DNA of 64,000 bases from Pseudochelatococcus lubricantis (GTDB lineage: Bacteria; Pseudomonadota; Alphaproteobacteria; Rhizobiales; Beijerinckiaceae): the NCBI RefSeq assembly GCF_042432495.1, contig NZ_JBHLXC010000002.1:1426001-1490000 (forward strand). Reading direction: 5' to 3'. The notes beneath the pieces were generated by a model. It searched no databases. It saw nothing but the letters and a program-made list of their open reading frames with translations, and was not told where the DNA came from. The position numbers and the translations under genes were made by a program. Shown here in pieces: positions 43,620 through 52,800 of the stretch. Positions within the stretch are counted from its first letter, which is position 1. Every line of letters starts with the position of its first letter.

Positions 43620-44948
43620 ATGCCCAATCACGTTTTCGGCCGTTCCACCAAGGGGACCCTTCCCGTCGCCGTGCGGGGCGAAGGTTGTTATCTGATCGAT
43701 GCAACCGGGAAGCGTTACCTGGACGGTTCCGGCGGAGCGGCGGTTTCGTGCCTCGGTCATTCCGATCCGGATGTGCGTGCGGCGCTGCATGCTCAGCTCG
43801 ATCAGCTCGCCTTCGCCCATACCGGCTTCTTCACCTCCGTCCCGGCCGAGACCCTGGCCGACACGCTGGTCGCCAGCGCGCCGGCGGGCATCGAGCGCGT
43901 GTATCTGGTCTCCGGCGGTTCCGAGGCGGTGGAAGCGGCGATCAAGCTGGCGCGCCAGTATTTCATGGAGATCGGCGAGACCGGTCGTCATCGTGTGATC
44001 GCGCGGCGGCAGAGCTATCACGGCAACACGCTCGGCGCGCTGGCTGCCGGCGGCAACGAGTGGCGCCGCGCCCAGTTCGCACCGCTGCTGATCGAGACGA
44101 GCCACATCGCGCCCTGTTACGAATACCGCGACCGCCGGCCTGAGGAAACCGTGGAGGCCTACGGCTTGCGCGCCGCTGACGAGCTGGAGGCCGAAATCCT
44201 CCGCCTTGGGCCGGAGACCGTGATGGCCTTCATCGCCGAGCCGGTCGTCGGTGCGACCTCGGGCGCGGTTCCGGCCGTGCCGGGCTACCTGAAGCGCATC
44301 CGCGAAATCTGCGACCGCTACGGCGTGCTGCTGATCCTCGACGAGGTGATGTGCGGCATGGGCCGCACTGGCTATCTGTTCGCCTGCGAGGAAGACGGCG
44401 TCGCGCCGGACATGATCACCGTCGCCAAGGGGCTCGGCGCGGGCTACCAGCCGATTGGCGCACTGCTGGTGCAAGGGCGCATCTATGACGCCATCGCCGC
44501 GGGAAGCGGCTTCTTCCAGCACGGCCACACCTACATGGGCCATGCGATGGCGGCCGCGGCGGCGAATGCGGTGCTGGGCGCGATCTCCGGACGGGCACTG
44601 CTGCCGCGCGTGCGGACGCAGGGGGCGAAGCTGCAGGCTGCGCTGGAAGCCGCGCTCGGCCAGCATCCGAATGTCGGCGATATCCGCGGGCGCGGGCTGT
44701 TCCGTGGCGTCGAGATCGTCCGCGATCGCGAGACGAAGGAGCCGTTCGAGCCCGCGCTTGGCGTCAACAAGAAGATCAAGGCACTGGCCTTCGAGGCGGG
44801 GCTCATCTGCTACCCGATGGGCGGCACCATTGACGGGCGCCGGGGAGACCACGTGCTGCTCGCGCCGCCCTTTATCATAGAGGACGCGCAGATCGGCGAA
44901 CTCGTCGACAAGCTCGACGGCGCCATCCGCGGGGCCGTGGGCGCATGA
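43620..44948 (+). CDS. Class III PLP aminotransferase
   Basis: A 442-residue omega/beta-amino acid type transaminase. VSGGSEAVEAAIKLARQYF binds the cofactor phosphate, SYHGNTLGA and LLILDEVMCGMGRTG contain Asp241, and the PLP lysine is Lys270 in ITVAKGLGAGYQPIGA. Class III enzymes move amino groups that are not next to the carboxylate, such as in beta- or gamma-amino acids. The ATG at 43620 has AAGGAG upstream; an earlier ATG at 43569 would lie in the promoter. The stop overlaps the start of the BKACE gene by four bases, so the two steps are probably consecutive. Confidence 0.93.
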   Translation: MPNHVFGRSTKGTLPVAVRGEGCYLIDATGKRYLDGSGGAAVSCLGHSDPDVRAALHAQLDQLAFAHTGFFTSVPAETLADTLVASAPAGIERVYLVSGGSEAVEAAIKLARQYFMEIGETGRHRVIARRQSYHGNTLGALAAGGNEWRRAQFAPLLIETSHIAPCYEYRDRRPEETVEAYGLRAADELEAEILRLGPETVMAFIAEPVVGATSGAVPAVPGYLKRIREICDRYGVLLILDEVMCGMGRTGYLFACEEDGVAPDMITVAKGLGAGYQPIGALLVQGRIYDAIAAGSGFFQHGHTYMGHAMAAAAANAVLGAISGRALLPRVRTQGAKLQAALEAALGQHPNVGDIRGRGLFRGVEIVRDRETKEPFEPALGVNKKIKALAFEAGLICYPMGGTIDGRRGDHVLLAPPFIIEDAQIGELVDKLDGAIRGAVGA

Positions 44949-45742
44949 AGCCGCTGCCGGTGCTGATGGTCGCCCCGAACGGCGCGACAAAGACCAAGGC
45001 CGATCATCCCGCCCTGCCCGTCACCATCCCGGAAATCGTGGCATGCGCCCGCGCCTGCCACGCGGCGGGCGCTGACGGCCTGCACGCGCATGTGCGGGAC
45101 GCGGCCGGCCGGCATGTGCTCGATGCGGGCCTTTACACGGAACTGCTGGGCGAACTGGCGCGGCAGGTGCCGCAGATGCAGGTGCAGATCACCACCGAGG
45201 CGGTGGGACGCTATTCGCCTGCGGACCAGCGCGCGCTGGTCGACAGGCTTCGCCCTGCCTCCGTATCCGTCGCGCTACGCGAGATCACGGCGGAGCCGGA
45301 CGAGGCCGTTACGCGCGCCTTTTTCGCGCGTTGCGCGGAGTCGGGAATCGCGGTGCAGCATATTCTCTATGATGTCGACGACATCGCCCGGCTCGGTGCG
45401 CTGCTCGCCGGGGGCATCGTGCCGGTGGCCGGCCTTCAGGTGCTGCACGTGCTTGGCCGCTACACGCCCGGCCAGGTCTCCTCCCCGGACGAGGTTGCCG
45501 TGCGACTTGCTGCGCAGGCCGCTCTGGGCGTGACGCCGGACTGGGCGGTCTGTGCTTTCGGTCCGGCGGAAACCGCCTGCCTGCGGGCGGCGCTCAAGGC
45601 TGGCGGCAAGGCGCGTATCGGCTTCGAGAACAACCTGCTCAACGCCGATGGCCGGCCCGCCCGTGACAACGCCGACCGCGTCGCTGAACTCGTCGGCCTG
45701 ATGCCGGATATTGTCGCAGGGCGCCGCACCGCCGGCGCATGA
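44945..45742 (+). CDS. BKACE family (DUF849) beta-keto acid cleavage enzyme
   Basis: A 265-residue TIM-barrel enzyme of the family that condenses a beta-keto acid with acetyl-CoA and splits it to acetoacetate and a new CoA ester. The founder is 3-keto-5-aminohexanoate cleavage enzyme. The zinc ligands are visible: His47 and His49 in GLHAHVRD and Glu228 in IGFENN. VMVAPNGATKTKADHPALPV is the usual N-terminal start (in outline). The substrate is unknown. The gene overlaps the aminotransferase gene (ATGA), which could supply the beta-keto acid from a beta-amino acid. Confidence 0.9.
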   Translation: MKPLPVLMVAPNGATKTKADHPALPVTIPEIVACARACHAAGADGLHAHVRDAAGRHVLDAGLYTELLGELARQVPQMQVQITTEAVGRYSPADQRALVDRLRPASVSVALREITAEPDEAVTRAFFARCAESGIAVQHILYDVDDIARLGALLAGGIVPVAGLQVLHVLGRYTPGQVSSPDEVAVRLAAQAALGVTPDWAVCAFGPAETACLRAALKAGGKARIGFENNLLNADGRPARDNADRVAELVGLMPDIVAGRRTAGA

Positions 45743-45763
45743 CGCGCTTGAACAATATTGACG

Positions 45764-45807
45764 GCATCAAACCCAAAATGGATACCCTTTTTGGATAAAT
45801 TTGATGC
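45764..45807. repeat. Nested inverted repeat after the BKACE gene
   Basis: GCATCAAA (45764-45771) pairs with TTTGATGC (45800-45807), and inside it CCAAAA (45773-45778) pairs with TTTTGG (45789-45794). It lies 22 bases past the BKACE stop, where a terminator would be expected, but no T run follows. TTGATGCA also occurs in the divergent promoter at 43548-43555. The remaining AT-rich gap up to 46013 shows only a small AGCGT/ACGCT repeat. Confidence 0.4.
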
Positions 45808-46013
45808 ACAAACAAATGGATAGAGCAAAATAGCGATTCAGGTTTAATGCATTTTTCTCTGGTATATATCGACACCGACACGCGCGCGAGTTGCCGTCAG
45901 ACAGAAGAATTCCGGACGCGGACCGCGACGACAGTGCAATGTTAACTATAGCGTAAACGCTGTCTGGCCTATGCTTATCGCTTGGTTGTGATTCGCATTG
46001 GAGAAAGTGACAA

Positions 46014-47969
46014 ATGGGTGTCGGAAAAGAAACGGCCCTTACGCAAATTGACAGGATACTCCGCGTTGATGCCGATGATCTGGCCGGTACGATTGCCGGC
46101 GCCAGGTTCAACCAGTCGGGCAATCTCGATTCGGCGCTGATCGATCTGGCGAAGGTGGTCGTGCACCCGGTCGTGGGATTGTATCAGATCGCTTTCGGGC
46201 GGGTTCCGGACAGCGAGGGACTTGACTACTGGGTACACCGGTTCCTGGATGGCCACATCGTTCCCGATAGCCCGGAGACACTGAAGGCGATCTCCGCCGC
46301 GTTTACGGAAACCCCGGAGTGGAGCGATTTCGTCAGGGGCAAGAACAACGAAGGCGTCGTGATCGCTCTGTACCAGCAGGCGCTGGGGCGTGCGCCGGAT
46401 GACGCAGGACTTGCCTATTGGGTCGGCGAGCTGGAAAGCGGTCGCTCGGCGGGCGATCTTCTGGTTGATTTCTCGTTGTCGCTTGAGTTTATCACGCGCG
46501 CGACGCCGTTTATCGAAGATCTGCTGGCGGACGCCGCGGCCGGCGTCGAGCCCGGGGGCAAGAACCCGCTGATCCCCGGCGGCACCGCGCCCGCAACGGA
46601 GGTGCCGGCGTTGCTGGCGGCCGATGTCGTGGCCGACCATATCGCGTCGATCCTGCGGCTGGCGCCTTCCGATTACCTCGTCCAGTCGTTCCAGAACCGC
46701 TACTACAGCGTTGGAGATTTGGACAGCGCCCTGCTGGACGTCGCCGCCGTGACCGTGGCGCCTGTGATCTCCCTCTACCAGATCGCGTTCAACCGGCTGC
46801 CCGATGAGGCGGGCCTCGACTTCTGGGTCGGCCAGCTCGGTGGCGGCGAACTTGGCGCCGTGGACGTGGCTAAACTCACCGCGATTTCCGAGGCGTTCGT
46901 CAACTCCGACGAATGGCGGCAGGAATATGCCGGCGACTCCACAACGGAACTCGTCACCTCGCTGTACCGGCAGGCGCTGGGGCGCGCGCCGGACGACGCA
47001 GGCCTCGCCTACTGGGTGGACCAGATCGATCACCACGGCCTCTCGCCGGCCCTGTTCCTGATCGATTTCTCGACGACGCCCGAGTTCGTGGGCCGTTCGG
47101 CGCGGCTGATCGATGGCACGCTGCAGGGCTCCGTTTCCGGCGTCATCGATGACAGCCGTTCGCTGTTCACACTTGATCTCGTCGATCTCGACAACGGCAT
47201 CGGCAGCAGTGTGGGCAGCGTCGTCGGCAACGATATCGCGGACTGGGCCACGGACCGCCAGGCGTTGAAGGAAATCCGCACCGGCCAGACCACGGGCGAT
47301 CACAGCAAGGTCGTCGAGTTCGTCGTGGATCGCGACGGGCCGACCGGCGCCGACAACTTTTACCGCTATCAGGGCGCCAAGTTGCACGACGCCGGCGCAC
47401 CGGAAGGCAACGACGGCTATCTCGACCTGCATCACGGCGCCGAGTTCTCGTTCTCCTTCCACATCGAGGAATGGTGGGGCGGCGACGGCAAGCAGCAGTT
47501 GAGCGGCGCCTGGGTGCAGTTGCAGAACGAAGACAAGGATCTGGACTCTTCGGGCCTGTTCTCCATCGTCGAATACGTCGATCCCCAGGCCGCTGCGGCC
47601 CTCAATGTCAAGATCGGGGACGGCGATACGTTCAGCGGCGGATTCCGCTTCTGGAATTCGGATGTCGGCTGGGTGAAGTATGTTGAATACGACGCTTCCG
47701 GCTGGGTTTCGCTCTCCTTCGCGTTCACGGAAGGCGCGCACGTCTGGAAACTGAACGGCGAGGAAGTCTATCGCCAGACGGCGATCGGAGACAGCGGCAA
47801 CGCGCTTCCGAATGCCGTCGACAAGACCGATGTCATCGAGACCGTGATCTTCAACAGCCAGAACTTCGGCGCTGACGAGACCTATCGCTATGACGACATC
47901 AAGCTGACGGGCGTATCCGCAAACCAGAACTTCTATCCGTTCGGCATCGACGACCTCGCGCCGGTCTGA
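46014..47969 (+). CDS. DUF4214-repeat protein with C-terminal beta-sandwich-like domain
   Basis: A 651-residue acidic protein with no N-terminal signal peptide. Four copies of a DUF4214-like unit appear as two pairs: LYQIAFGRVPDSEGLDYW, LYQQALGRAPDDAGLAYW, LYQIAFNRLPDEAGLDFW and LYRQALGRAPDDAGLAYW. Copies 2 and 4 are nearly identical even in DNA (around 46370 and 46963), which suggests internal duplication of a ~590-base block. The C-terminal 220 residues are beta-rich (GYLDLHHGAEFSFSFHIEEW, FRFWNSDVGWVKYVEYDASG, HVWKLNGEEVY) like a lectin or LamG-type sandwich. DUF4214 is common in secreted surface proteins; export without a signal suggests type I secretion, though no RTX nonapeptides are present. 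It is monocistronic. Confidence 0.8.
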   Translation: MGVGKETALTQIDRILRVDADDLAGTIAGARFNQSGNLDSALIDLAKVVVHPVVGLYQIAFGRVPDSEGLDYWVHRFLDGHIVPDSPETLKAISAAFTETPEWSDFVRGKNNEGVVIALYQQALGRAPDDAGLAYWVGELESGRSAGDLLVDFSLSLEFITRATPFIEDLLADAAAGVEPGGKNPLIPGGTAPATEVPALLAADVVADHIASILRLAPSDYLVQSFQNRYYSVGDLDSALLDVAAVTVAPVISLYQIAFNRLPDEAGLDFWVGQLGGGELGAVDVAKLTAISEAFVNSDEWRQEYAGDSTTELVTSLYRQALGRAPDDAGLAYWVDQIDHHGLSPALFLIDFSTTPEFVGRSARLIDGTLQGSVSGVIDDSRSLFTLDLVDLDNGIGSSVGSVVGNDIADWATDRQALKEIRTGQTTGDHSKVVEFVVDRDGPTGADNFYRYQGAKLHDAGAPEGNDGYLDLHHGAEFSFSFHIEEWWGGDGKQQLSGAWVQLQNEDKDLDSSGLFSIVEYVDPQAAAALNVKIGDGDTFSGGFRFWNSDVGWVKYVEYDASGWVSLSFAFTEGAHVWKLNGEEVYRQTAIGDSGNALPNAVDKTDVIETVIFNSQNFGADETYRYDDIKLTGVSANQNFYPFGIDDLAPV

Positions 47970-48009
47970 TCGCAGGCGGCGGTCTGTCTGCTCCGCTTCA
48001 CCCTCGATG

Positions 48010-48041
48010 ACGGCACCCGATCACCGGTCGGGTGCCGTTTT
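48010..48041 (+). terminator. Intrinsic terminator after the DUF4214 gene
   Basis: ACGGCACCCGA (48010-48020) and TCGGGTGCCGT (48028-48038) form a perfect 11-bp stem with a 7-base loop, followed by TTTTC. It lies 40 bases after the stop. Confidence 0.88.
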
Positions 48042-48071
48042 CATGGCGCATACGCCGACGACGCCGGCGGG

Positions 48072-49340
48072 TCATCGCTGCTTCCGCTCCGCGTTCTTCC
48101 CGTCCGCCGGCGGTTGCTCCCAGCCGAAGACGCTGCGGCCGCCGTAAGCATGCGAGCGCTGCCGCTCGCCCTCGATGAACTGTGGCAGCGTGGGGCCGCC
48201 GGCCGTCCGCTCCAGCCGCCGCGTCTGCTCGTCGAGGCGGCGGATGGCGTCGAGCTTTTCGTCGTTGCCCAGCTTCGCCCTGTCGACTGCGGCCTTCAGC
48301 ACAGCGATGGTCTGGTCGTAGACCTTCGTTGCCACGGGATAGGGATGGCGGTCCTTGCCGCCGTGCGAGAGCGAGAAGCGCGCCGGATCGGCGAAACGGC
48401 AAGGCGCGCCGTGCACCACCTCCGCCACCATGGCGAGCGACTCGACCGTGCGGGCGCCGACGCCCGGCACGAGCAGAAGCTCGGCAAAATCCGCCGGGGC
48501 GCTGTCTGCGGCGGCGGCGAGCGCGCCATGCAGACGGCGGATCATCACGTCCTTCGGTCGCACATCGTGATGCGCCGGCATGACGAGATGCGGCAGGAAG
48601 GGGGCATCGGGCGGCGCTGCCCTGGCCGGCGTTCCCCTCAGGGCCGCCACCTCGCCGGCGATTCGGTCAGGCCCGAGATCGCGCAGCAGGTCGAGCTGTC
48701 CCTGGCGGGAGGCGGCGGCGCGCGCGTCCGTCAGGTTGACGATATTGCCCTGGTTGCGGCCCTCGATGGCCGCATGCGGCGCCTCGACGAAGCTCCGCAG
48801 GTCCTCGGAAAGCCAGTGGTAACGGCGCGCGTAGCGCGTGTCGCCGTTCATCCCCTGCTGGATGACCACCCACTTGCCGTCATCGGCGACAATGAAGCCG
48901 TGCAGGTAGAGGTCGAAACCGTCCTGCACGGCCGCGCTGTCGACCTTGGCGACTAGGCGGCTTGCCCTGGCCAGCGCCGCCCCATTGAGGCCGACGCGCT
49001 CGCCGATCGCCGCGAGTTCCTCTGGCGTCTTGCGGGAATGGCTGCCGCGCCCGCCGCAGACGTGGAGGCCGAGTTCGGCGGAAAGCGGCGGCAGGCCGCG
49101 CTTCAGCGCGCCGATGACGCTGGTGGTGATGCCGGACGAATGCCAGTCCATGCCCATCACGGCGCCGAAGGACTGGAACCAGAAGGGATGCGCCAGCCGC
49201 CGCAGAAACTCGTCGCGGCCGTAATGGTGCACGATCGCCTCCGCGATCACGGCGCCTAGCTTCGTCATTCTCTGGCCGAGCCATGCCGGCACGCGGCCAT
49301 TGTGCAGGGGCAGGTCGGCGCTGCCGGCGCGACGGGCCAT
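48072..49340 (-). CDS. DUF763 protein with helix-hairpin-helix motif
   Basis: A 422-residue soluble protein of the DUF763 family: MARRAGSADLPLHNGRVPAW start, MGMDWHSSGITTSVIGALKR, DGKWVVIQQGMN, ARRYHWLSE and SFVEAPHAAI. Near residue 320 the segment LLLVPGVGARTVESLAMVAE is a good helix-hairpin-helix motif, followed by FSLSHGGKDRHPYPV, a pattern recalling HhH-GPD DNA glycosylases. DUF763 is found in archaea and bacteria and has no assigned function; a role on DNA is inferred. The ATG at 49340 is the conserved start. It points away from a PHP-UvrD gene with a decayed stretch between. Confidence 0.85.
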   Translation of the reverse strand: MARRAGSADLPLHNGRVPAWLGQRMTKLGAVIAEAIVHHYGRDEFLRRLAHPFWFQSFGAVMGMDWHSSGITTSVIGALKRGLPPLSAELGLHVCGGRGSHSRKTPEELAAIGERVGLNGAALARASRLVAKVDSAAVQDGFDLYLHGFIVADDGKWVVIQQGMNGDTRYARRYHWLSEDLRSFVEAPHAAIEGRNQGNIVNLTDARAAASRQGQLDLLRDLGPDRIAGEVAALRGTPARAAPPDAPFLPHLVMPAHHDVRPKDVMIRRLHGALAAAADSAPADFAELLLVPGVGARTVESLAMVAEVVHGAPCRFADPARFSLSHGGKDRHPYPVATKVYDQTIAVLKAAVDRAKLGNDEKLDAIRRLDEQTRRLERTAGGPTLPQFIEGERQRSHAYGGRSVFGWEQPPADGKNAERKQR

Positions 49341-49512
49341 CGAATATCCTCGGCTATGAAACAGGAACGCATGCCGGAGTTGCAGACGGAACACTCAGTC
49401 CCGCCGCAGCTCTGGCCGCTTGTCAGCACATCGGATCGTGCTGAAAAATGCGCACGCTCTCCAGCCCGATATCGTAGCACCCGGCGCTGCCAGCCGCCAC
49501 TGCCTGTTGTTC

Positions 49513-49575
49513 TCAGCGGCCCGGCATCGCCTGCAGTTCCTCGACGAGAAAATCCAGAAACGCGCGCAGCGACGG
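49513..49575 (-). pseudogene. C-terminal remnant of a LysR-family regulator
   Basis: On the minus strand about 20 codons read PPSLRAFLDFLVEELQAMPGR and then a stop (49515-49513), the typical last helix of LysR regulators. Upstream of it the frame merges into the remnant of an EamA gene on the other strand, so the DNA-binding and sensing parts are missing. Confidence 0.55.
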
Positions 49576-49744
49576 TGGCGAATGTCGCCGGCCTGGCGTG
49601 GCTGGCGCTGATCGGCGCGGCGCTGACCTATATCCTCTGGTTCCGGGACGTGACACGGCTGTGCTGCTCGGATGTATGGTCCTGCGCCAGACATTGACGG
49701 CGCCGCAGATCGCCGGTGTCGCGATCGTGATGGCCAGCCTCTAG
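49571..49744 (+). pseudogene. C-terminal remnant of an EamA/DMT-family exporter
   Basis: VANVAGLAWLALIGAALTYI followed by LWFRDVTRL matches the next-to-last helices of EamA transporters. After a break the reading continues in another frame as VLLGCMVLRQTLTAPQIAGV then AIVMASL and a stop at 49742-49744, the usual last helix. About 16 residues between the two blocks are gone with a frameshift. It abuts the LysR remnant tail to tail. Confidence 0.65.
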
Positions 49745-49899
49745 CCAGCGTTTCCAGCGCATGGCGGCGTCGGCCGCCGCAGCGCCCCTGCCACGTTCCG
49801 CGCCCTCGACGAACCCGCGCGGGATCGAATAGTCTGATCCGATTGCGGCCGAGACGATTCGTTTGCCTTTCGGCCGCGCGAGCGGAATAACGTTGAGTC

Positions 49900-52800
49900 A
49901 TGAGCTTTTACGCCGATCTGCACGTCCACTCGAAGTACTCCCGCGCCACGAGCCGGGATCTCGACCTCGAACATCTGGCCTGGTGGGCGGCACGCAAGGG
50001 CATCGCCGTGGTCGGCACCGGCGATTGCGTGCATCCGGCATGGCTAGCCGAAATCCGGGACAAGCTGGTGCCGGTCGACGGCGGCCTTTTCCGCCTGCGG
50101 CCGGAGATCGAGAAGGCGGTGTGGGAGACCCTGCCGCCCGCCTGCCGGCAGCCGGTGTCCTTCATGCTGTCCACCGAAATCTCGACGATCTACAAGAAGG
50201 GCGACAAGACCCGCAAGGTCCATCACCTGATCTATGCCGCGGATCTGGATGCAGCCGACCGGCTGGCGGCGAGCCTCGCGCGTATCGGCAACATCGCGTC
50301 GGACGGGCGGCCGATCCTCGGGCTCGATTCGCGCAACCTGCTGGAGATCGCGCTGGAATCGGGCCCGGATTCCTATTTCGTCCCGGCCCATATCTGGACG
50401 CCGTGGTTCGCCGCGCTCGGCTCGCAGTCCGGCTTCGATTCCATCGAAGAATGTTATGGCGACCTCGCCGGTCACATTTTCGCGGTGGAGACCGGCCTGT
50501 CGTCCGACCCGGCGATGAACTGGCGCATCTCCTTCCTCGACCGTTACCGCCTCGTCTCCAATTCGGACGCGCACTCTCCCGGTAAGCTCGGCCGCGAGGC
50601 GACGCGCTTCTCCTGCGAGGCCGACTACTTCGCCATCCGCCGCGCGCTGGAAACCGGCGAGGGCTACGGTGGCACGGTCGAATTCTTCCCCGAGGAAGGC
50701 AAGTACCACATGGACGGCCACCGGGCTTGCGAGGTCCGGCTCAATCCGAAGGAAACGCTGGCGCTCGGCGGCATCTGCCCCGTCTGCGGCCGTCCGGTCA
50801 CCGTCGGCGTGGCCCACCGTATCGAGATGCTGGCCGACCGCAGCGAGGCGGAGGCAGTGCCGCCCGAGACGGCTGGCGAGGTGTCGAGCCTCGTCCCGCT
50901 GCCGGAGATCCTGTCCGAGATCGCGGGGAGCGGCGTCGCCTCCAAGACCGTGGCGGGCGCCTGGGACCGCGCCACCGCCGCGCTCGGCCCGGAACTGTCC
51001 GTGCTCGGCGAAACGCCGGTCGAGGATATCGCCAGGGTCCATCCGCTGATGGGCGAGGCCATCGCCCGGCTCCGGCGCGGCGCGGTGATCCGGCAGGCGG
51101 GCTACGACGGCGAATACGGCGTCATCCGGCTGTTCGAGGAAGGTGAGCTTGACCGCCTGTCCAGAGGCGAATTGCTGTTCGACACGCCGCTCGCCCGCCG
51201 CGCCGGACAGCCGAAACGGCGGGCGAAGGCCGCCGCGCCCGCCAAGGCGCCCGCGCCTGTGGCGGAGCCCGCCTCACCCACGCCGTCCGGCCGCGCGGGC
51301 CTGCTGGCCGGCCTCGACGCCGATCAGGCGTGCGCGGCGGAGGCGACGGGCGTGCCGCTGATGGTGATCGCCGGCCCGGGCTCGGGCAAGACGCGGATGC
51401 TGACCCACAGGATCGCTCATCTCGTGCGCGAGTGCGGCGTGCCGGCCACTGCCTGCCTCGCCGTCACCTTCACCCGCAAGGCGACGGAGGAGTTGCGCGC
51501 GCGACTTGCGGCCCTGCTCGGGCAGGAAGCGCGGCAGGTGGCCGTGCACAGCTTCCATTCGCTGGGGCTCGCGATCCTGCGTGCTCACGCTGCCCGGGCA
51601 GGCCTCGCGCCGGACTTCGGCATCGCCGCCGAGGCGGAGAGGAAGGCCGCGCTGGCGCAGGCGCTCGGCGTCAGCGAGAGCCGGGCCGGCCGGTTCCTCA
51701 AGGCGGTTTCGCTGCTGAAGCGGACGGCAGCAACGGGCACGGACGAGGAAGAAAATGCGCGCGCCGCCCTTCGGCGGATAGCCCGCGAGCAGAACCGGCT
51801 CGATTTCGACGATCTCGTGGTGCAGGCGGCCGATCTGCTCGAAACCCACCCGGACATCGCCGCCCTCTGGCGGGAGCGTTTTTCCCATGTCTTGGCCGAC
51901 GAGTTCCAGGATATCGACGAGCAGCAATACCGCCTGCTGCGGCTGATCGGGGAAGACGGGGGCGATCTTTGCGTCATCGGCGATCCCGATCAGGCGATCT
52001 ACGGCTTTCGCGGTGCCGATGCCGCCTGTTTCGCCCGTTTCGGGCAAGATTTTCCATCCGCCCGCACCCTGCGGCTCGCGAACAACTACCGCTCGACCGG
52101 CACCATCGCGACCGCTGCCGCCCGGTTCATCGGTGCGCCGGTGGCGGGCATCGTCCGGCCCATGCAGGAGCCGATCGCGCTCCACGTCGCCGCTACCGAG
52201 GCGGCGGAGGCGGAGTTCGTCGCCGCCACCATCGAGGATTTGCTCGGCGGGCACGACATGCTCGCCGCCAACCGCGGCGCGCGCGCGGGCGCCGCCGACA
52301 GGCCGCTGGGCTTCGCGGACTGCGCCGTGCTCTATCGCACCGATGCGCAGGCGGCGGCACTGCGGGCCGCTTTCGACCGTGCCGGCATTCCCTTCCGGAA
52401 AAGCTCTCCCGCCCCCATCCAGGACCATCCGGGCGTGGTGGCAATCCTTGAAGCACTGGAAGACGTGGCTGCAGGTCCGGACCTGTCGGCACGCATCGCG
52501 GCGGCGGCCGAGACGGCGCGCAAGCAGGGAAAGGCCGACGCGCCGGCGCTCGCCGAAGCCAGGGGTTGGCTCGCCGCTCTCGCCGCCTCGGATGCCGTCG
52601 CCGGCGATGCCGGCCGGCTTGCTGAAGAAATCGCCCTGTCGACGGAGGCCGATTTCCGTGACGCGCGGGCCGACCGCGTCTCCCTGCTCACCATGCATGC
52701 GGCGAAGGGGCTGGAGTTCGCCGTTGTCTTCGTGATCGGCATGGAAGCGGGCCTTGTACCGTTCTCGTGGGGGCCGGAGGATGACGAGGTGACGGAAGCC

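Noticed and set aside
43467..44990. N-terminal extension of the binding-protein frame antisense to the aminotransferase gene
   Set aside because: The family start with a signal peptide is at 43466, and the upstream frame is only antisense sequence.
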